Shown here in pieces: positions 16,901 to 28,900 of a stretch of DNA of 64,000 bases. Position numbers and translations under genes: made by a program. The notes beneath the pieces were generated by a model. That model was not told where the DNA came from. It saw nothing but the letters and a program-made list of their open reading frames with translations, and ran no database searches. The first letter of the stretch is position 1; each line of letters starts with the position of its first letter. The DNA lies in assembly GCF_932526225.1 (NCBI RefSeq), contig NC_064034.1, positions 1,536,001 to 1,600,000 of the forward strand, in the 5' to 3' direction. Source of the DNA: Nematostella vectensis. Lineage: Eukaryota; Cnidaria; Anthozoa; Actiniaria; Edwardsiidae.

Positions 16901-19900
16901 TCTTTTACATTACGAGTACACGGGAATTTACGAATACGTATACACATCACACTACACACAAACACGCGAAGGAGGAGGCAAACATGCTGCTTGAGGAAAA
17001 AAAACTATTTCAAAAACATTTTCCACTTTTCGTTGAACTGCTTCTCTTTGTGATTTTTCCTAGCTATACCGCTCTCAATATTTAACTTGTCATTAAAAAG
17101 GGAAAGAAAAGCTTCAAAAGGAGCCAATTTGTTTGAGAAATTTCTAAAAATACTATATTTTGCAATGATTATTGGTGATTTACTCCTATAAACCTTTTCT
17201 CCTTTGGCTTATACCCATACAAAATTTCTCTAGATGAAGGAAGAATCTCCAAACTAGACTTATTCCTGAACCATTTCAAGAAATGAGACCAAAATTCAAT
17301 AACCGTTCGGCATTTGGCAAAGATATGTTCTAGATTGTGCAGTTCATTGCAGAACTGGCAGTTTGGTGATTCAGAAAGATTCATTTTAGATAAAAGAGAA
17401 TTAGAGGGTAAAATATTGTGCACTATCTTATACTGAAACACATTTAGAAAGGTTTCAGATGTGACTTTAAATGATAAAGCATAAACATCTTCTAATTCGG
17501 TCAAAGGAACTCCAGAGTCTAATATTCGTTTTTCAGCGGTTGGGGCGGCGAAAGCTGTTACCTAGTTCCAGGAGTGCCTTTTGGTTAAGCTTTAACCTCA
17601 TCCATTGGTTGCTCGTCATCTGCCATCGCTGCTTTGTTGACGTAATGGGAAACAGCATTATACACTCCCATGATTGTAAGAAAATTGCAATCTAAATCGT
17701 GGGACGTTTGAAATTCTGAGATAGGAATAATTTCTCCTCTAGCAGAATAGAGATCGTGAATATATGCTATGCCTGCCCGATGCCATTTCCTATAGTACAC
17801 AGTTTTGCCTCCTATCTTAATATTTTGATTATTCCATATTATGTCATTATACCATCTTCGGGATGGGCCAAACTGTTCTTCCGCTATATCTGCTATATTT
17901 GCCCAGTATTTAAGAAAGACGGTATAGAAAGTGGGAATGACATTCTGTGCTTAAAAGTGAGACATCATAGTTACAAAAGAGTATGAAAGTCCCCCCGAAT
18001 TTCTGCAGATAATGAAGAGGAATGATTTTCCATGGTGCGATAGAATCACTTAAAAAACGTTTGACGTTGAAATCAATCATGTTCAGGCCGCCGTGTTTTT
18101 TCTCTCCGATTAGTGTAGATCGCTTTTTCTTGTGGGTTTTACCATTCCAAACAGTCAAAAACGATGCTATCTATTTTCTTACCAAACCCGGGCGACGACA
18201 CTAGTGAGGTCATTGAGTAAACAAGTTTTGACAAACCCAGAGTTTTAACAATATTTATCCTTCCGAGTAAGGTGAGATTTCCACCCTTCCAAGTATGCAG
18301 CAGCTTTTGTAGACTTTCCGCTTTGTCTTCAAAATTAAACTTGTCGTTCATTTCATTGTCGTACGAGAAAGCGCAACCAAGAGCTTTAATCGGATGCCTA
18401 GGCCAATTCACACCCAATGGAGTCTCGCGCTTCTCTTCATCGCGACCAAGCCATAGTGCGTCAGTTTTGGATTTATTAATCTCTAAACCGGACACACGTT
18501 TAAACTTATTCAACAGTTCGAAAAATTTCTCGCCGGAGCATGCGTCTTTCAAAAAGACAGTCAAATCGTCTGCGTATATAGAATATTTAATCTCATTTTT
18601 GTTGACATTAATTCCTTTAATATTAGGGTCGTGCTGTATTGCGCAAACAAGTAGCTCGATCGCTACTGCAAAAATAATTCCTGATAGCGGGCAACCTTGT
18701 CTGACACCATTGTACAGAAAAAACTCGGACGCAATCCCATTATTTATAATACAACTTGATGTCTGGTTGTAAAATACCGAAAACCACTTAACAACATCAG
18801 GGCCAAGGTTCATCGCCTCTAAAGCTTTGCGCAAAAATGACCACGCTATCGAATGCTTTTTTAAAATCGATAAAAAGCGCAATTCCTGAAAGCTTTTGTT
18901 GATCAGTATAATAAAGGGTATCATTGATTAATCGAATATTTTCGCCAATAAATCTGCCTTCAATATAACCCGTTTGGTTTGGTCGAATAATAACAGGGAG
19001 CACCTTGGACTTGGACAAGTTGGACTTGTCTAGGGACGATTTGTACAGAGTTTCATAAAAGTTTTTTTCCGCTTCTAAAATTTCCTTTTCCTCAGAAACA
19101 ATTGTGCCATCGTTCAATTCTATTGTTTGTATCCATTTACTAGTGTAGTTTTTCTTTTCTAAGTTTAAAAAATATTTCGAGTTTTTTCCTCCCTCTTCAT
19201 ACCAATGACTTTTACTGCGTGTGATACATCCTCTTGTTTTCTCTTCTAAGATATTATCTAATTTTTGTTTCTGAGCATAATATTTAGAGGCGTTTTCTTG
19301 TGTTAGTGCTTGTTAGCTATTCTTTGTAAACTATTTACGTTTCTCATGAGATCTAATTCTTTGTTTCTGCAGTCTTTCCTTTTGCGTTTGCTGTACTGTA
19401 TATACATAAAGATCTTATTTCCATTTTCAACATTTCCCACTGTAGTCCTTTATAAAAGTGAAGTTCGGTGTATTTTTGCTTAAAAACAGGGATCTTTTCT
19501 CGCATCTTTTCACCAAAGGATTCATCTTTTAACAACGCGTTGTTAAACTTCCAAAATCCAGGGCCTCGTTTCTTTGCGGGGTCCCTTCCGAGACTCAAAC
19601 AAATAGCAGAATGATCCGTAGATGCGGCATCAATAATTTTACACTCTCTAGCCTCATTTAAAAGTGATTCTGATATTTGCCAGTAGTCAATACGACTTTG
19701 CCGTGTTAATGATTTGTTTCTCCAAGTATACGTTGCTTCGTCGGGATTTATATGTCGAAAGGGGTCTTTTAATGAAGTGGACAGTTGTAAAGATCTGATT
19801 GCTTTGATAACACTTTTGTGTTTTGTTTGTACTTTCCCCAGTCGGACCCAAATCTATCTAGCTGGGATAGCGCGCAATTTGCATCTCCGCCAACTATCAG

Positions 19901-22900
19901 ATTGGATGACTGTGCATCTTTTAGTACCTTTGCAATTTTGTCATAAAAATCACACTGTTGTTTGTTATCGTTCGGTGCATACATGTTCAGGATCGTAAAA
20001 TCTTCTCCATCTAGAGATACCTCTAACAATATAAAACGGCCGTTGGGTCAGAGAAACTCGATTTGACAGTAATGTCAAGTTTCGGATTGAAAAGGATCAT
20101 TACTCCTTTTGAGTTCGTGGTGCCGTGACTGAAGAAGCAATTAGCGCCCCACTCCGCATTCCAGTAAGACTCATTATGTTTTGAAGAAAATGTTTCTTGT
20201 AAAAAATATATATCCTTTCTCTGTAAATGAAGCCATCTGAAATCTTTCCTGCGTTTCCTTGACATATTTAGCCCTCTAATGTTTAATGACAGTAAATTTA
20301 GAATCATCGCGACGATTTATAAATAGTTTGGCATCTTTGGCCCAAAATAGTAACCAGGAAAAACGCGTGGATAATAAATTGTCATTGACCCAGCATTTCT
20401 GCTTTTCCATAGCTTATTTGACGGCGGCTCATTATATTGATCAGCCCTATACTAATAATGTTCATCAGTCTTTGAAAACAAAAAAACAAGTCCAAATAGG
20501 GAATAATAAATATAGTCCATTGAGCGTAAATATGTTATTTAAAGTCCTTTCAACGAATATACCTCCAAACTTTATCGGTGTCCTGGTACTTGACGGCTGC
20601 TGGAACCGACCACATCATGTAGCCTCTCATGTTTGGTGCTTGTCTCGAAGCCTTTAATTCAAGGAAGCGCTTCCATAATTGCTTTCGTTGTTTTTGTACC
20701 GCTTCCGTCACGTCGTCAGTGATGAAAATTCGCTCTTTCTTGTTCCTCTTCTTTAGCTCCTTCCCTTTAAGTGTTGTAGCGCCTGCCATTAGAACATTCC
20801 GCTTATCACTCTCTCGCAAAAGTCGGAAGAATATCGGCCTTGCGGATCCGTCATGGCGTTTCTTGTTGGGAGACCTATGTGCACGCTCGACTTCGATAGG
20901 TCGCTGTATTTCTAGCTCGTTCTTGAGGGACTTCTAAACGAAATCAATGGCTGAGGGTGAATTTTTTTCCGCCTCTTCCGGAACGTTGTGAATGATAATA
21001 TTATTTCTACGCGACCTGTTCTCGAGACCTTCAACTCTGGTCAGTAGTTGGTCTGTCGTCTCTCTCGTTGCTACGGTCTCTAACCTTTCTGTTATTTCAG
21101 CGGCATCCTCCTCTATGCTGCCCACACCCGTTTCAAGGTCGGTTAGGCCATCTTTGAATTTTTCACACTCGATTTTCATGTTGTTTACGTCTTTTCTAAG
21201 TTCTTCGAGGCAGGCAACGCTGTTCTCTATCACTCTCACCCGTTTCTCTACTCTTTCCAGCGTGTCGCATATTTTCTGTAAAACACTTTCAGTTGCGCCA
21301 GAGGAAACTCTCTGTTCGGTGCCAGCAGGTTTTTAACTCTGAGCGCCTTTGAAAAGAAAAAATTACTCAAGAAAGCCGGAGCCGTCGAAAAGCGTGACTA
21401 CTCTTCGGCTGCGATATGTTCCTTTTGAATGCTTCGTTTTAACCTTGCCATGAACCAACCCCTCTTTCGAATACCAACATGATGAACGAGCTCTTACTGT
21501 CTCGATAATCTTCTTGAGAACCTCGCTGATCAAGTATCACTTTATTAGGTATCATCTCCCCTCTCTATCATGAACCACAAGCTTTTTCCGTCTGGATGCT
21601 CTTCTTGGACCCCCTCTATACTGTAAGACCTTAGCGTTTGTATGATCTTAATGAACGCCTCACTGATCAAGTGTAACTTTACGACTTAAGGAGTCCCCCC
21701 CCCCCCCCATCCTGTGAGCTCTTACCGTCTGGATGATCTTCTTGAACGCCTCGCTGATCAAGCGTAACTTTACGACTTAAGGAGTCCCCCCCCCCCCCCC
21801 CCCCATCCTGCGAGCTCTTACCGTCTGGATGATCTTCTTGAACGCCTCGCTGATCAAATGTAACTTTAGGACTTAAGGAGTCCCCCCCTATCCTGTGGGC
21901 TCTTACCGTCTGGATAATCTTCTTGAACGCCTCGCTGATCTTGCTATGCACCATGGCCAGCTTGTCGTACTCTCTGCGCGCCTCAAGGATGGGGATCAGC
22001 AGCTTGTACACCTCGTTAGTGCACTCGAACATTTGCGCGTCCATAAATTTGATGGCAGCCTGTTCCAGCAACCCGATCAGGCCATTCTCACTGAAGTATT
22101 TACCAGTGCAAATACCCTCCTCGTCCTACAAAAACAAGAATAAGTTGTAGAGAGCTATGTATCCATTCCCTTAGGGGAACACCCGATTTTGGTGTTGGAC
22201 AAGCTTGTTCAAGAAAACCTTGCTCAGATTTCCTCATCCTACAAACAACAGCAATAAAATGTAAGAATATCTGCATTCATTCAGTATTATTTTCATTATT
22301 TTTGAATTTTGGTCTAGGAAACATTGAAATTGTAGCTAATAAAGAACCTTTTCCACATTTTCAGGTATACACATTTTACAACTTAAAGTTAGATAAAGAA
22401 AAAAACGTACCTACCGAACTCAACCCTTACAGTATGCAATGGTTTGCTCATCATTGGATGAATAAACAAAAAGAGATTGGGGATATTGACAGAAAAACAT
22501 AGGTCCGACTTTCAGTTCTCTTACTCGATTCTAAGGATTCTGACCTGCCAAACTAAAATGTGAATAAATTATCGTTGTTGTTGTTGTTGTTGTTGTTGTT
22601 ATTGTTGTTGTTGCTGTTGTTCTTAGGATACGTACTGGCGACACGACGTCGTCTGAGACAGCGCTCTCCTCCAACACGTTGGGCGAGATCTTCTCGAAGG
22701 CAACACAGCCGACGGGCAAGAACCGCTTGTCCTCCATCATACTCAGATACTCGGAGACCAGGGCAGCAGCGTGCACGATGCACAGCGCGGCTTCCACGTC
22801 GTTCTTCAGCTATTAAACAGCAGTGAGTAATTGTGAGAATCCAAGGGGGGGCCATACATCGATAGATGAAATGCGAGAGAGACAAATTTTGTACACAAGG

Positions 22901-25900
22901 CTCTTAAAAAAACAAGTAAAGGCTATACAAACAAATTAAAAGGTAAAAAAAAAAACAACCTTAATTCCGGAATTAAGCTACTGATAGGACCATGGTCTCT
23001 ATATAAATGTTTTCAGTGCGCAGGCAAATGGAACGATGAATCAGATGTAGAATGTGCTTAGCAACACTGAACGAATGTTGATATAATAACCTGCAAAAGG
23101 ATGTCTTAATATATACCTCGCCATGTTTTGCAGCCATATTGTGCAACCATGTCAGCCGGAGGTCCGGGGAGTTTTGGTACCTGATACACAATGGAATAGA
23201 TTATAACAAGTGAACACAAAGACTCAAGAAGACAAAGAAAAGGGACAAACAAACCCTTTGGCTATGCGATACATAAGATCCACCAACATCTCAGGATCCT
23301 AGTGGAAAAAAGAAACAACAAAACAATTACTGTATTCTACGGTTACGTCATACAGCCTCAAAAACATAAATTAGTTATATCATGGGTTAGCCATCTCTAG
23401 GGTTAGTCATTATATATCGCATATAGATGCAAAAGTCGGCGCTTATTAAAGAGTTGGAAAAGATGCCAGTGTTTACCTCTTGGAACTCCTTCATCTTGAC
23501 TGTATCACTGAGGATCATGTGAAGATTGAAGACAAGCTCTCGCACCTAGAACAGACTCAATAGCATCATCTTGTGTGTGACTCTAATACACTAATAATAG
23601 CGCAACACTAATAAATACCACTGTAATTATAACGAATTATTCAAGCCTTACCTATAAGGTAGTTTGATTGAGATTCTACCTCCTAACTTATACAATTAGA
23701 GATCACATAAATGCTAGTGATCAATTTGGGTCTAAGACATCGTTGTAGTTATACTAGGGCCAAGTTTCTAAAGTGCTTGTGATGCATTCGGCTCATTGTT
23801 GTAGCTATAACAGGGTCAACTTCTATTAAATACCAGTGCTCCATTTGGGTCACTGTTGTATGTAGCTATACCAGGGTTGGGTCACTGTTGTATGTAGCTA
23901 TACCAGGGTTGGGTCACTGTTGTATGTAGCTATACCAGGGTTGGGTCACTGTTGTAGCTATGGCTCATTGTTGTAGCTATGCCAGGGTAAGGTTCTTTTG
24001 AATACTAGTCTTCCATTTGGGTCATTGTTGTAGCTATGCCAGGGTAAGGTTCTTTTGAATACTAGTGCTCCATTTGGGTCATTGTTGTAGCTACACCAGG
24101 GTAAGGTTCTTTTGAATACTAGTGCTCCATTTGGGTCATTGTTGTAGCTATGGCAGGGTAAGGTTCTTTTGAATACTAGTGCTCCATTTGGGTCATTGTT
24201 GTAGCTATGCCAGGGTAAGGTTCTTTTAAATACCAGTGCTCCATTTGGGTCATTGTTGTAGCTATGCCAGGGTAAGGTTCTTTTGAATACTAGTGCTCCA
24301 TTTGGGTCATTGTTGTAGCTATGCCAGGGTAAGGTTCTTTTGAATACTAGTGCTCCATTTGGGTCATTGTTGTAGCTATGCCGGGGTAAGGTTCTCTTGA
24401 ATACTAGTGCTCCATTTGGGTCATTGTTGTAGCTACACCAGGGTAAGGTTCTTTTGAATACTAGTGCTCCATTTGGGTCATTGTTGTAGCTATGCCAGGG
24501 TAAGGTTCTTTTGAATACTAGTGCTCCATTTGGGTCATTGTTGTAGCTATGCCAGGGTAAGGTTCTCGTAATTACTAGTGCTCCATTTGGGTCATTGTTG
24601 TAGCTATGCCAGGGTAAGGTTCTCGTAAATACTAGTGCTCCATTTGGCTCATTGTTGTAGCTACACCAGGGTAAGGTTCTTTTCAATACTAGTGCTCCAT
24701 TTGGCTCATTGTTGTAGCTACACCAGGGTAAGGTTCTTTTTAATACTAGTGCTCCATTTGGGTCATTGTTGTAGCTATACCAGGGTAAGGTTCTTTTGAA
24801 TACTAGTGCTGTATTTTGCTCATTGTTGTAGCTACACAAGGGTAAGGTTCTTTTGAATACTAGTGCTCCATTTGGGTCATTGTTGTAGCTATGCCAGGGT
24901 AAGGTTCGTTTAAATACTAGTGCTCCATTTGGGTCATTGTTGTAGCTATGCCAGGGTAATGTTCTCGTAAATACTAGTGCTCCATTTGGGTCACTGTTGT
25001 AGCTACACCAGGGTAAGGTTCTTTTGAATACTAGTGCTCCATTTGGGTCATTGTTGTAGCTATGCCAGGGTAAGGTTCTCGTAAATACTAGTGCTCCATT
25101 TGGCTCATTGTTGTAGCTATGCCAGGGTAAGGTTCTCGTAAATACTAGTGCTCCATTTGGGTCACTGTTGTAGCTACACCAGGGTAAGGTTCTCGTAAAT
25201 ACTAGTGCTCCATTTGGGTCATTGTTGTAGCTATGCCAGGGTAAGGTTCTTTTGAATACTAGTGCTCCATTTGGGTCATTGTTGTAGCTACACCAGGGTA
25301 AGGTTCTTTTGAATACTAGTGCTCTATTTGGGTCATTGTTGTAGCTATGGCAGGGTAAGGTTCTTTTGAATACTAGTGCTCCATTTGGGTCATTGTTGTA
25401 GCTATGCCAGGGTAAGGTTCTCGTAAATACTAGTGCTCCATTTGGGTCATTGTTGTAGCTATGCCAGGGTAAGGTTCTCGTAAATACTAGTGCTTCATTT
25501 GGGTAATTGTTGTAGCTATGCCAGGGTAAGGTTCTTTTGAATACTAGTGCTCCATTTGGGTCACTGTTGTAGCTACACCAGGGTAAGGTTCTTTTGAATA
25601 CTAGTGCTCCATTTGGGTCATTGTTGTAGCTATGCCAGGGTAAGGTTCTTTTGAATACTAGTGCTCCATTTGGGTCATTGTTGTAGCTATGCCGGGGTAA
25701 GGATCTCTTGAATACTAGTGCTCCATTTGGGTCATTGTTGTAGCTACACCAGGGTAAGATTCTTTTGAATACTAGTGCTCCATTTGGGTCATTGTTGTAG
25801 CTATGCCAGGGTAAGGTTCTTTTGAATACTAGTGCTCCATTTGGGTCATTGTTGTAGCTATGCCAGGGTAAGGTTCTCGTAATTACTAGTGCTCCATTTG

Positions 25901-28900
25901 GGTCATTGTTGTAGCTATGCCAGGGTAAGGTTCTCGTAAATACTAGTGCTCCATTTGGCTCATTGTTGTAGCTACACCGGGGTAAGGTTCTTTTCAATAC
26001 TAGTGCTCCATTTGGCTCATTGTTATAGCTACACCAGGGTAAGGTTCTTTTTAATACTAATGCTCCATTTGGGTCATTGTTGTAGCTATGCCAGGGTAAG
26101 GTTCTTTTGAATACTAGTGCTGTATTTGGCTCATTGTTGTAGCTACACCAGGGTAAGGTTCTTTTGAATACTAGTGCTCCATTTGGATCATTGTTGTAGC
26201 TATGCCAGGGTAAGGTTCGTTTAAATACTAGTGCTCCATTTGGCTCATTGTTGTAGCTATGGCAGGGTTGGGCTCTCTTACCTGTTCAGGGAACGTGGTG
26301 TTCTTGAGCTCGTGGTCAGACTCGGCGTACGTGATGATGGTCTTTAAAGAACGCCGCAAGCACTCTTCGCTAAACACCTGAAAAAATGACATAACACCAA
26401 TGTGACTTACATGGGCAATTGTATAAAGCATCTTTCAATGTCGATGGAGTGCCACTCAACTAGAGAAACTGAGACATTCAGGGTTACTTTGCGACACTTT
26501 TTCTCAGTGTGACACTGGGTTACACATTAGCCTTGTAAACTTACCACATCATCACAAACTAGATCCAAAATGTTTTGTTTCATTAAAGAAACTGGATGAT
26601 GGTTCAGTACAAATGAAAGTACAAATTCTACAACAGTGGAAGGACTCACATGTGAGGTACCAACAAGCGTGGAAAGTGACATCGTGACTTGCATCTTGAC
26701 ACGGGCAAAGTTCTGAAACAAAATACGGTAAACCTCTAAGTGCCTCGGCAGCGTCTACTTCTGATCCATTCGGTTCATTACTTACGTTGCCAATCTCGAA
26801 ATTCTGTCTCATAAGCAAGTAGAGCGAAGCGGAGGCTTGGGCGCGAATGGCGCCAATAGATGAGCTACAGTGGTTGAGCAGTCGGTTACAAAGGTCAGCA
26901 CATAATTCCGTGTCTTCTTCAAACAGCAGTTCGGGGAACTTGAGCAAGAAAATACAAATATCAATGAGTAACGTGTGGTTTCAAATCTGTAGAACAAAGT
27001 TACTGTCTGAAATAATCTTTTGGTGAGCCATAGGTTTGTCTTCACCTTGTAGACTATGGATCACTGTGTGTTGAACATGTCTTAGGTTTGTCTTTACCTT
27101 GTAGACTATGGATCGCTGTGTGTTGAACATGTCTTAGGTTTGTCTTTACCTTGTAGACTATGGATCACTGTGTGTTGAACATGTCTTAGGTTTGTCTTTA
27201 CCTTGTAGACTATGGATCGCTGTGTGTTGAACATGTTCTGTAGAGTGCGTTTGCTTTGGTTACTGCTCAGACAGTGAAGCAGCACACGTAGGACCCCACT
27301 CAAGATAACACGCAACGACTCGGATTTCGATACCGTCTGCAAAAAAACACAGAAACAGTTCAATCAGGTATACCAGGAGTCACTTGTAAATCACTAGATT
27401 GGTAACATTATAGGTATCGAGGGGCGAACTGCTTCATTCACGACTTCTTATTATCTTTTTTGGCGATGAACACGACCTCGACACAACCAACCAGGCTTGT
27501 CAGGGGACATGACGAGGCATCATGAATATAACATCAAGACAACTCCTTTAAATAACAATTACCTCCCGTCGTAGCCCTGTTTGGTAGACAAAAAAGATAG
27601 GGCAACAGGAAGGTATAAGTGCTATCCAAGATATTGCTAGTGTAGTGTTGTACCTTGACAATAAGTTCCAGAGTGTCAAGCACCACCATGTTGATCTCCG
27701 CGCAGAGGCCACCCTCGATATGAGACGCGATTACGTCAGCTTCCTGACCAGACCTGTGGGGAAATATCAGTCGGTCGAAATAACGTCAAGTAAAACTGCT
27801 CGTTTTTACTAGCCTAGGGAGCTAGAAGAATCGGATACAAGTTTCTAATTTTGACTAATCTATGCTGGCCCACTTTGTTGCTACTCACTTTTCTTGTACG
27901 CTAGAGTTTGGTCGCCACTGTGTCTGTTCTTTTCGCCACCTCAATTTCGGCTCCGCAGCAGGTGATGCTCCACGTTCTAAGAAAACACAAAAGACCCATA
28001 TTTTATTCCAGTAACCCTCTAAGCTATACCCCCCCCCCCCCCCCCCATTCAATGATTTGTCGTTGGAGTGGTGTATTTTACAAGCTCTAAATCTCTTTTA
28101 TGACACGATCCGTTTTATGTGTTAATCTCCCAAACGCTCTTACAGAGCTTGTCTGGTTGCCCAACGATGTAGTTCACGGAGCTTTAAGCCTTGTTCAAAC
28201 GTTGATTAAAAGTCACCTTGCACGATAACTCTGAACTGTCAATTAAAAATCTTTAATACCTCGTCACAAAATATAGATTTGGCCAAGCGCCCTAAAGTGC
28301 CAGTCATAAGCCTTACGTACCTTGGTCAAATGCCCTAGAGTGTCAGTCGTAAGTCTTACGTACCTTGGCTAAATGCCCTAGAGTGTCGGTCACAAGTCTT
28401 ACGTACCTAGGCCAAATGCCGTAGGGTGCCAGTCACAAGTCTTACGTACCTTGCCTAAATGCCCTAGAGTGTCGGTCACAAGTCTTACGTACCTTGGCTA
28501 AATGCCCTAGAGTGTCGGTCACAAGTCTTACGTACCTAGGCCAAATGCCGTAGGGTGCCAGTCACAAGTCTTACGTACCTTGCCTAAATGCCCTAGAGTG
28601 TCGGTCACAAGTCTTACGTACCTAGGCCAAATGCCGTAGGGTGCCAGTCACAAGTCTTACGTACCTTGCCTAAATGCCCTAGAGTGTCGGTCACAAGTCT
28701 TACGTACCTTGGCCAAATGCCCTAGAGTGCCAGTCACAAGTCTTACGTACCTTGCCTAAATGCCCTAGAGTGTCGGTCACAAGTCTTACGTACCTTGGCC
28801 AAATGCCCTAGAGTGCCAGTCACAAGTCTTACGTACCTTGCCTAAATGCCCTAGAGTGTCGGTCGTAAGTCTTACGTACCTTGGCCAAATGCCCTAGAGT

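Larger units (their letters stand above)
13968..23180 (-). other. DOCK exons 37-45 encoding the catalytic DHR-2 domain
   Basis: These exons encode about residues 1627-2075. Diagnostic blocks are [96 protein letters not shown] and [20 protein letters not shown]-2 is the exchange domain of DOCK proteins; the QGS-x-G stretch lies in the helical insert region that contacts nucleotide. Here it reads QGSI where I recall QGSV in human DOCK7. Exons 39 and 40 are separated by an unusually long intron (16610-21906) holding the LINE. Confidence 0.88.

Noticed and set aside
18272-18772. 166-codon plus-strand frame
   Set aside because: It is antisense to the LINE reverse transcriptase; its open state is a shadow of that coding strand.
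23958-25997. 679-codon frame as a secreted or structural repeat protein gene
   Set aside because: It is an intronic 57-bp minisatellite whose length is divisible by three. No signal peptide, promoter or start context distinguishes it. Kept as a finding only.
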